Shown here piece after piece: positions 6,676 to 11,309 of a stretch of 11,309 nt of DNA. This DNA comes from Prevotellamassilia sp. (lineage in GTDB: Bacteria > Bacteroidota > Bacteroidia > Bacteroidales > Bacteroidaceae). The stretch is taken from the NCBI GenBank assembly GCA_018383375.1, contig JAHAWW010000355.1:1-11309 (forward strand), in the 5' to 3' direction. How positions within the stretch are numbered: the first letter of the stretch is position 1; each line of letters begins with the position of its first letter. Both the position numbers and the translations under genes were made by a program. The notes under the pieces were generated by a model. It ran no database searches, was not told where the DNA came from, and was given only the letters and a program-made list of their open reading frames with translations.

Positions 6676-8667
6676 TTACAATCCACGACCTTTCAAGAAG
6701 GCAGTATTGTCGGGCTTGCGGCCCATAAATTGCTCGAAGAGTACCATAGGTTCTTCAGAACCGCCACGTTCGAGGAATGTGCGGCGGAAACGCATAGACA
6801 GGTCTTTGTTCCACACCGACTTGCCCTTTTCAAAGACAGAGAAGGCATCCTTGTCGAGCACCTCGGCCCAGAGATAACCGTAGTAGCCGGCGCTATAGCC
6901 GCTGGCAAAGATGTGGTTGAAATAAGTGGAGCGGTAGCGCGGTGCAATCTCGGGAATGAGTCCCATAGCGTCGCACACCTTCTTTTCAAACTCGTCGATG
7001 TTGATGCCGTCAACGCTCTCCAGTTCGTGCCATTTTATGTCGAGAATAGAGGCGGCACAGAGTTCGGTCGTCATAAACCCTTGATTGAAGCAAGCTGCCT
7101 GTTCAATCTTTTTCACCAGCGAAGCCGGGATGGTCTGGCCTTTGTCATTCTTGGCATAGAGTTTAAGCAAGTCAGGCTGGAAGGCCCAGTTCTCATTGAA
7201 TTGTGAGAACATTTCTACAAAGTCGCGCGTCACGCTGGTGCCACTCACAGAGGGGTAGTGACACTGCGAAAGCAGACCGTGCAGGGCGTGGCCAAACTCG
7301 TGGAAAAGAGTCTGCACTTCGTCAATGGTGAGATATTCACCCACGTTGCCCACATTCACAATGATGGGGCGCACCATCTTGCCGTCGGCATCGACGTACT
7401 GTTCGCGCACGTTGTTCATCCAAGCTCCGCCACGCTTGCTGTCGCGCGGATGGAAGTCGGTGGTGTAAATGCCCAGCAGCGAGCCATCAGCATCTATCAC
7501 CTTATAAGTCTTCACCACAAGGTCATTATACGAAGGCACGCCGGTCAATTCCTCCATCTTGATGCCGTAGAGACGTTCGGCTGCGAGGAACATACCCTTT
7601 ATCACGCGTTCGGTTTTGAAATAGGGCTTGATGATTTCGTCGTCGAGGTCAAATTTGGCCTTACGCACTTTTTCAGAATAATACCACCAGTCCCACGGCT
7701 CAATCTTGCTTCCGACCGGCAAAAGACCTGCTTTCACGTCAGCATCCATCAAGACCTGCATTTCTTTCACCTCACTGCGTGCTCTGACCACGGCCTTGTC
7801 CATAATGCCCTTCAGCATTTCGTCTACAGCCGCCGGCGTATGAGCCATTTTGGGTTCGAGGATATAGTCTGCCGGAGTCTTGTAGCCGAGAATGTTGGCC
7901 TTTTCAATTCTGAGTTTCATCACCTCAAGCACCAGAGCTTTGTTGTCGTGCTCGCCGCCGTTGGCGCAACGTGTCGTGTAGGCCTTCCACATAGCCTCAC
8001 GCTTGGCGCGGTCGGTCGTTGTGGCCATAGCTTGAGGATATTCAGAGATGCCCACCCCAAAACGTGCTTTGAATGCATTGTTTTCGGCCAATATGTTGCT
8101 GCTGATTTTCTGTCCGAGCAGCGTGGTCTGCGTGTTGATTTCTTTGAGGCGGTCTTGCTTGTCGGCCGGCAGAGCGATGCCGTTTCTTTCAAAACTCTCA
8201 AAATGTTTTTTCAAGACCATTTGTTGTTCACGCGTGAGTGCAGACTGGTCTCCGTGGTAGAGTTGGGCAATGCGCTCGTAGAGTTTTTTGTTAAAGTTAA
8301 TGGCCGCGCTATGTGCCGACATGAGAGGAATGGCTGCTCTCACCACCGAATCGAGCTCGTCTGTGCGGTCGGTCTCGGCCACGTTATACATCACGCCTCC
8401 CACTCGGCTGAGCAACTCTCCTGAGAGTTCGAGTGGAGCGATTGTGTTGTCGAATGTAGGTGTCTCGTTGCTTTCAGCAATTTTACAAACCGTTTCCCAT
8501 TGCTGTTTTATTTCCTCCTGTATGGCCGGAATATAGTGTTCACACTTGATTTGACTGAAAGGCGGAATGCCGTAGGGGGTGTTCCATTCCGCAAAAAACG
8601 GGTTAGTCTGGGCTGTGGCCACCACCCCTGTAGCCGCCACAGTAAGCATAGCAAATAATTTTTTCAT
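6676..8667 (-). CDS. dcp: Secreted M3-family zinc metallopeptidase (peptidyl-dipeptidase Dcp-like)
   Basis: Zinc peptidase of the thimet oligopeptidase family (M3), probably cutting dipeptides or short fragments from the C-termini of peptides in the periplasm. I take ATG 8667, which gives 663 residues and a clear signal peptide: MKKLF, a hydrophobic run, and ATA before Q20. Upstream in-frame Met codons (8790, 8691) add a non-signal sequence, and the one at 8790 precedes the promoter. The active site is FHEFGHALHG (455-464): H456 and H460 bind zinc and E457 is catalytic, with E485 in RDFVEMFS as third ligand. The C-terminal HIFASGYSAGYYGYLWAEVL (585-604) is the substrate-binding segment typical of Dcp/M3A enzymes. 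Length is close to E. coli Dcp, but that enzyme lacks this kind of signal peptide. It has its own promoter and faces the exporter operon. Dcp versus oligopeptidase A specificity is inferred. Confidence 0.93.
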   Translation of the reverse strand: MKKLFAMLTVAATGVVATAQTNPFFAEWNTPYGIPPFSQIKCEHYIPAIQEEIKQQWETVCKIAESNETPTFDNTIAPLELSGELLSRVGGVMYNVAETDRTDELDSVVRAAIPLMSAHSAAINFNKKLYERIAQLYHGDQSALTREQQMVLKKHFESFERNGIALPADKQDRLKEINTQTTLLGQKISSNILAENNAFKARFGVGISEYPQAMATTTDRAKREAMWKAYTTRCANGGEHDNKALVLEVMKLRIEKANILGYKTPADYILEPKMAHTPAAVDEMLKGIMDKAVVRARSEVKEMQVLMDADVKAGLLPVGSKIEPWDWWYYSEKVRKAKFDLDDEIIKPYFKTERVIKGMFLAAERLYGIKMEELTGVPSYNDLVVKTYKVIDADGSLLGIYTTDFHPRDSKRGGAWMNNVREQYVDADGKMVRPIIVNVGNVGEYLTIDEVQTLFHEFGHALHGLLSQCHYPSVSGTSVTRDFVEMFSQFNENWAFQPDLLKLYAKNDKGQTIPASLVKKIEQAACFNQGFMTTELCAASILDIKWHELESVDGINIDEFEKKVCDAMGLIPEIAPRYRSTYFNHIFASGYSAGYYGYLWAEVLDKDAFSVFEKGKSVWNKDLSMRFRRTFLERGGSEEPMVLFEQFMGRKPDNTAFLKGRGL

Positions 8668-8710
8668 ATCGTGAATAATGTTTTGTCGCATAGAACTGTA
8701 GAAACGCAGA

Positions 8711-8741
8711 CAAAGATAGCTCAACGCGTGCGGTGGGCAAA
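8711..8741 (-). promoter_or_regulatory. Bacteroidota promoter for the M3 peptidase gene
   Basis: On the - strand, TTTG (8741-8738) and TATCTTTG (8718-8711) are separated by exactly 19 bases, matching the Bacteroidota consensus TTTG-N19-TAnnTTTG. Transcription would start near 8703, giving a leader of about 35 bases before ATG 8667. This also argues against the longer reading frame from 8790, which would begin upstream of the promoter. Confidence 0.75.
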
Positions 8742-8790
8742 ATAATTGTATGGATAATTTGGGGGCGGATGAGTGAGAGCGGTCCATCAC

Positions 8791-8834
8791 AAAGGATGGG
8801 GGAGAGAAGGGGAAATAGAGAGGGGAGGGGGAGG
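8791..8834 (+). other. Polypurine tract in the gap between the glycosyltransferase-like and M3 genes
   Basis: 42 of 44 bases are purines on the + strand (thymines only at 8797 and 8816), dominated by GGGGA/GAGAGG runs. It lies 23 bases past the glycosyltransferase-like stop and about 50 bases upstream of the M3 -33 box. Its transcript (- strand) is C/U-rich. No stem-loop terminator is evident in this 189-base gap. Function unknown; it may be simple low-complexity sequence. Confidence 0.5.
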
Positions 8835-8856
8835 CTCAAATCAACTCTTGGAGCAA

Positions 8857-10146
8857 TTATCGGCGGACGAAATCGTGGCGATGACGGAGGAACTTCAACC
8901 TCAAACCGAAGGTGCGGAAGGGAGAGAAGAGGTCGAGGCGGAAGATGGTCCACGCACTGAAACGACGCTCACCAAGAATGGTGCAGGTGCGGCGCAGGAG
9001 AATGTAGGGAATGATGAAGAAACCTATCAAGAGAATAAAGACGATGAGGTCGAAGGGGAGGGAGGACGTATGATAGGTGGGTGCGAAAACAATTGAGGTC
9101 GTTCGGAAGGCGATATAGGCCAGAATGGAGAGGACATAGAGCCATGAGGCCCATGAGGCGATGCTTTCGCGCCAGAAATAGCGTCGGGCAGGACGGCTCA
9201 AGAGAGTGTGAGTCTTCAGGTGGCTGAGGCGGTCGGTCTTGAGGGTCGATTTCAGTTTTGGCAGTGATTGCCACACGCTGGCTTCTGCGTTGGTCACCAC
9301 TTTCGTGTCGCCCCTGCGGGCCAAATCGTCGATGAGTAGGTCGGCATAGCCCAGGCGATGGTTGAGGCTGGCGGCATAGCCTTGATGGGCAAGAAACCAG
9401 TCGCGACGGAAAGCAAAATTGCAGAAATCTCCACCAAAAGCCCTGCGACGGGCTGCGCGGAAACGCATCAGATTGCGGCGAAGGCGCTCGTAGATGGCAC
9501 GGCGGGAATGGGCGGTGTGGTCGTCGTGCCAGTTGGCATAGCCGAGCACAAAGTTGACATCGTCTGCACAGGCCGTGCCTATCAAGTGAAGCCAATGCTC
9601 TCCTGAAGGGATGCAGTCTGCCGGCAAAATCACGCACCATGGCGAGCGGGCGGCCCTCACGCCTAAGGTGACGGCCAGCTTGAGGCGGTCGATGTATTTT
9701 GACGACGTCGGCACACGGGTGTAGCGTAGAGTGGGATTGGTTTTCGAAAGATGTTCAATCAAAATGCCCGTCTCGTCTGTTGAGCCTTTATCGGCCACAA
9801 TGATTTCAAAACGTGGATGGTCTTGCTCCAACAACATCGGGAGCAACTGCCTCAGGGGCTCTGCCTGGTCCAGGCAAGGAACAATGATGCTCACTTCAGG
9901 GTTGGGCAGGGGTAGGCGGGCTAATGAAGACTTTACGGCAGGTGTGGTGAGCAGTGGGCTGAAAAACTTTTGGCCCAGAGCGTAATCTCTCCAGCGCAGT
10001 CTCCACACAACGAGCAATGCCAAAGTTGCCAGCGCCGGCAGGGCGTAGGTGGCATAAGACGTGACGAGGGGTGGAAGAAAGGGTATCATGCTGAGAGAAT
10101 GAAGAATAGCATAGAGGATGGAGGCTTGTAGGCCCTTTAGCGACAT
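8857..10146 (-). CDS. Membrane glycosyltransferase family 2-like protein with altered motifs
   Basis: Predicted inner-membrane GT-A-fold protein, 429 residues from ATG 10146. A TTG 21 bases upstream is also possible, but ATG overlaps the upstream gene by only 10 bases and is preferred. A hydrophobic N-terminal segment (about 18-48) precedes the GT2 domain. That starts at VSIIVPCLDQAEPLRQLLPM (85-104), then EIIVADKGSTDET (114-126), KLAVTLGVRAA (156-166), ILPADCIPSGEHWL (173-186) and GGDFCNFAFRRDWFL (238-252). Two further membrane segments lie at about 332-354 and 365-385. Relatives normally have acidic DxS/DAD motifs; here the second reads PAD and the later acidic GDDDL-like motif reads GYADL (266-270). 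It could be a divergent enzyme or one that has lost activity. Acceptor and donor unknown. It sits downstream of the methyltransferase gene, probably cotranscribed, and its sequence ends in a basic tail. Confidence 0.75.
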   Translation of the reverse strand: MSLKGLQASILYAILHSLSMIPFLPPLVTSYATYALPALATLALLVVWRLRWRDYALGQKFFSPLLTTPAVKSSLARLPLPNPEVSIIVPCLDQAEPLRQLLPMLLEQDHPRFEIIVADKGSTDETGILIEHLSKTNPTLRYTRVPTSSKYIDRLKLAVTLGVRAARSPWCVILPADCIPSGEHWLHLIGTACADDVNFVLGYANWHDDHTAHSRRAIYERLRRNLMRFRAARRRAFGGDFCNFAFRRDWFLAHQGYAASLNHRLGYADLLIDDLARRGDTKVVTNAEASVWQSLPKLKSTLKTDRLSHLKTHTLLSRPARRYFWRESIASWASWLYVLSILAYIAFRTTSIVFAPTYHTSSLPFDLIVFILLIGFFIIPYILLRRTCTILGERRFSAWTIFRLDLFSPFRTFGLRLKFLRHRHDFVRR

Positions 10147-10889
10147 CGACGACGAAATTCTGCGCAAGTGATGGCAGTGGCCATAGCCACGTTGAGACTC
10201 TCGACGGTGTCGCTGCCGGTGGGGTAGGTCGGAATGTGGATTTTGCGATTGACCAAGGCGGCTACTTCCGGCGAAATGCCGTTGCCCTCGTTGCCCATAA
10301 TGATGAGGCCACCCGATGTGAGTGGTTCGTCATAGAGATTGTGACCTTCCATAAACGTGCCGTAGACGGGATAGTCTTCGGGTAGTTGCCTCAGCAAGTC
10401 AACGGGGTTGGCATAGACCAGATTGACGCGTGCCAAGGCTCCCATTGTGGCCTGTACGACTTTCGGTCCGTAGGCGTCGGCGGTGGAAGGAGAGCAAACG
10501 ATGTCTTTGATGCCAAACCAATCGGCTATGCGGATGATGGTGCCGAGGTTGCCGGGGTCTTGCACCCCGTCGAGCAATAGGGCCAGATTGGCTGCATTAG
10601 GGATAAACGGTCGTGGTGTGGGTTTGTCGAATACAGCCAGCAGGCCTTGCGGGGTTTTGAGTTGTGAGGCAGTGGCCAGTTCTTTGTCGCTGACGGTACA
10701 GATTTCGTCGGCTTTTGGCATGGGGTGTGCGCTCATGGCTACCTCTGTGGCGCAAATCAACCGACACCTCAAGTGTCCGGCCAGTTCGCTCACGGCCTTA
10801 TGTCCTTCGGCGAGAAACTGTCCGTTTTGGTCGCGAAAGCGTTTGAGGGCCAGTGCCCTTATGGTCTTGAGTTTGGCTTTGCTCAGCAT
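10137..10889 (-). CDS. SpoU/TrmH-family RNA 2'-O-methyltransferase
   Basis: Knotted (SPOUT) methyltransferase that would transfer a methyl group from S-adenosylmethionine to a ribose 2'-OH of rRNA or tRNA. It has 250 residues. An N-terminal substrate-binding domain (about 1-95, with FLAEGHKAVSEL at 25-36) resembles that of RlmB/TsnR-type enzymes. The catalytic domain has motif 1 LDGVQDPGNLGTIIRIADWF (106-125, N114 and R120), motif 2 IIMGNEGNGISPEV (196-209) and motif 3 DTVESLNVAMATAI (227-240), the last two forming the knot and cofactor site. All three motifs are intact. The exact nucleotide is not predictable, so no symbol is given. It is adjacent to and on the same strand as the tRNA-Val array, with a terminator between. 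Its 3' end overlaps the glycosyltransferase-like gene by 10 bases. Confidence 0.93.
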   Translation of the reverse strand: MLSKAKLKTIRALALKRFRDQNGQFLAEGHKAVSELAGHLRCRLICATEVAMSAHPMPKADEICTVSDKELATASQLKTPQGLLAVFDKPTPRPFIPNAANLALLLDGVQDPGNLGTIIRIADWFGIKDIVCSPSTADAYGPKVVQATMGALARVNLVYANPVDLLRQLPEDYPVYGTFMEGHNLYDEPLTSGGLIIMGNEGNGISPEVAALVNRKIHIPTYPTGSDTVESLNVAMATAITCAEFRRRCR

Positions 10890-10914
10890 AGTTGTTGAGA
10901 TTGAGGTGTGGGAG

Positions 10915-10941
10915 GGTGGCTGTTATTAAGTAGCCGCCACC
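10915..10941 (-). other. Possible weak hairpin in the methyltransferase leader
   Basis: GGTGGC (10915-10920) and GCCACC (10936-10941) can pair as a 6-bp stem, in the region 26-52 bases upstream of the methyltransferase ATG. No riboswitch features or promoter boxes are recognisable between 10890 and 10966. It may be chance. Confidence 0.25.
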
Positions 10942-10966
10942 ATAGTGGTAAAAGGTGAATGGGTAC

Positions 10967-11004
10967 AAAAAGAGCCGTGAAAAGACTTTGCGTTTCACGG
11001 CTTT
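10967..11004 (-). terminator. Rho-independent terminator of the tRNA-Val operon
   Basis: Perfect 10-bp arms AGCCGTGAAA (10973-10982) and TTTCACGGCT (10993-11002), extended by a G-T and an A-T pair, enclose a 10-base loop. On the - strand the stem is followed by CTTTTTG (complement of 10967-10972), a T-run in the right place. It begins 14 bases past the 3' end of the first tRNA gene, so it should end the tRNA transcript and isolate the methyltransferase gene. Confidence 0.82.
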
Positions 11005-11017
11005 CTTCTGTGCTTTG

Positions 11018-11092
11018 TGGGCGCTGAGGGATTCGAACCCCCGACCCTCTGCTTGTAAGGCAGACGCTCTGAACCAACTGAGCTAAGCGCCC
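11018..11092 (-). tRNA. tRNA-Val (anticodon UAC), copy nearest the terminator
   Basis: 75-base cloverleaf read on the - strand. Acceptor stem GGGCGCT/AGCGCCC (7 bp), D arm GCTC...GAGC with GG in the loop, anticodon stem TCTGC/GCAGA with loop CTTACAA (anticodon TAC, reading GTA and probably other GTN codons), a 5-base variable loop and a T arm GGGGG-TTCGAAT-CCCTC. The discriminator is A. CCA is not encoded (the next bases are CAA), so it must be added after processing. It is the last tRNA of the array in transcription order. Confidence 0.97.
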
Positions 11093-11138
11093 TTCTGTTG
11101 AAGGATTTTATTGTGGTGTGGCGGTTGTCAAGAAAGTG

Positions 11139-11213
11139 TGGGCGCTGAGGGATTCGAACCCCCGACCCTCTGCTTGTAAGGCAGACGCTCTGAACCAACT
11201 GAGCTAAGCGCCC
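11139..11213 (-). tRNA. tRNA-Val (anticodon UAC), middle copy
   Basis: Identical over all 75 bases to the copy at 11018-11092, with anticodon TAC and no encoded CCA. A 46-base spacer (11093-11138) separates them, with no promoter visible, so the tRNAs are probably processed from one precursor. The spacers are not alike except for the shared TTCTGT next to each tRNA's 5' end on the + strand reading. Confidence 0.97.
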
Positions 11214-11262
11214 TTCTGTGGCAAACCGTGTGGCCTTTGAGAAACGTGTGAGGTCTTGTTTG

Positions 11263-11309
11263 TGGGCGCTGAGGGATTCGAACCCCCGACCCTCTGCTTG
11301 TAAGGCAGA
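11263..11309 (-). tRNA. tRNA-Val (anticodon UAC), third copy, cut by window edge
   Basis: The 47 visible bases run from the discriminator A through the T arm, variable loop and anticodon loop into the 5' half of the anticodon stem. All are identical to the other two copies, including anticodon TAC. The remaining 28 bases would reach about 11337, outside the window. The 49-base spacer to the middle copy is 11214-11262. More copies or other tRNAs may lie further right. Confidence 0.93.

Noticed and set aside
7258..8424. A 388-codon open frame on the + strand inside the M3 peptidase gene
   Set aside because: It is antisense to an intact zinc peptidase with all active-site residues, and its translation shows no family features; this is a codon-bias shadow.
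8668..8790. N-terminal extension of the M3 peptidase to the Met at 8790
   Set aside because: The extension starts upstream of the promoter at 8711-8741 and would hide the signal peptide that starts at 8667.
10883..11198. Short - strand frames with peptides such as VQSVCLTSRGSGVRIPQRP
   Set aside because: These are translations of the tRNA-Val genes, a well-known false protein type in databases.
11018..11309. Regular repeats with similar spacing, considered as a CRISPR array
   Set aside because: The 75-base repeats fold as complete tRNA cloverleafs with anticodon TAC, and the 46-49-base spacers are ordinary tRNA operon spacers; no cas genes are present.

Overview
The window looks like chromosomal DNA of a Bacteroidota member, most likely Bacteroidales and plausibly a Prevotella-like lineage; the genus is a guess. 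The evidence is the promoter -7 element TATCTTTG seen twice (the family consensus is TAnnTTTG), AT-rich leaders without clear Shine-Dalgarno sequences, and a LytS/LytTR pair next to a MacAB-TolC exporter, which is typical of this phylum. The coding DNA is fairly GC-rich, with many CTC/CTG Leu and GCC Ala codons.

Region 1 (1-6572, + strand) is one six-gene operon that starts at a promoter on the window's left edge. It encodes a TolC-family outer-membrane channel, a MacA-type periplasmic adaptor, a MacB-type ATPase, a separate MacB-type permease, a four-helix LytS/YehU-type histidine kinase and a LytTR response regulator. Together these form a tripartite ABC exporter in which ATPase and permease are separate polypeptides, linked to its own probable sensor and regulator. 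The spacers are 25-33 bases, except for 77 bases between permease and kinase. The operon ends at a 16-bp inverted repeat at 6595-6631.

Region 2 (6676-10889, - strand) converges on that operon. In transcription order it holds a SpoU/TrmH-family RNA methyltransferase, a membrane glycosyltransferase-2-like protein overlapping it by 10 bases, and a secreted M3 zinc peptidase (Dcp-like) with its own well-formed Bacteroidota promoter.

Region 3 (10967-11309, - strand) is a tandem array of identical tRNA-Val(UAC) genes, two complete and a third cut by the window edge. It is followed by a rho-independent terminator that separates it from the methyltransferase gene.

This is mostly a housekeeping and efflux region. 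I see no CRISPR array, IS element, phage gene or clearly new system. The points most worth a second look are the glycosyltransferase-like protein, whose usual metal-binding and catalytic motifs are altered, and the strongly basic, probably periplasmic loop of the sensor kinase.
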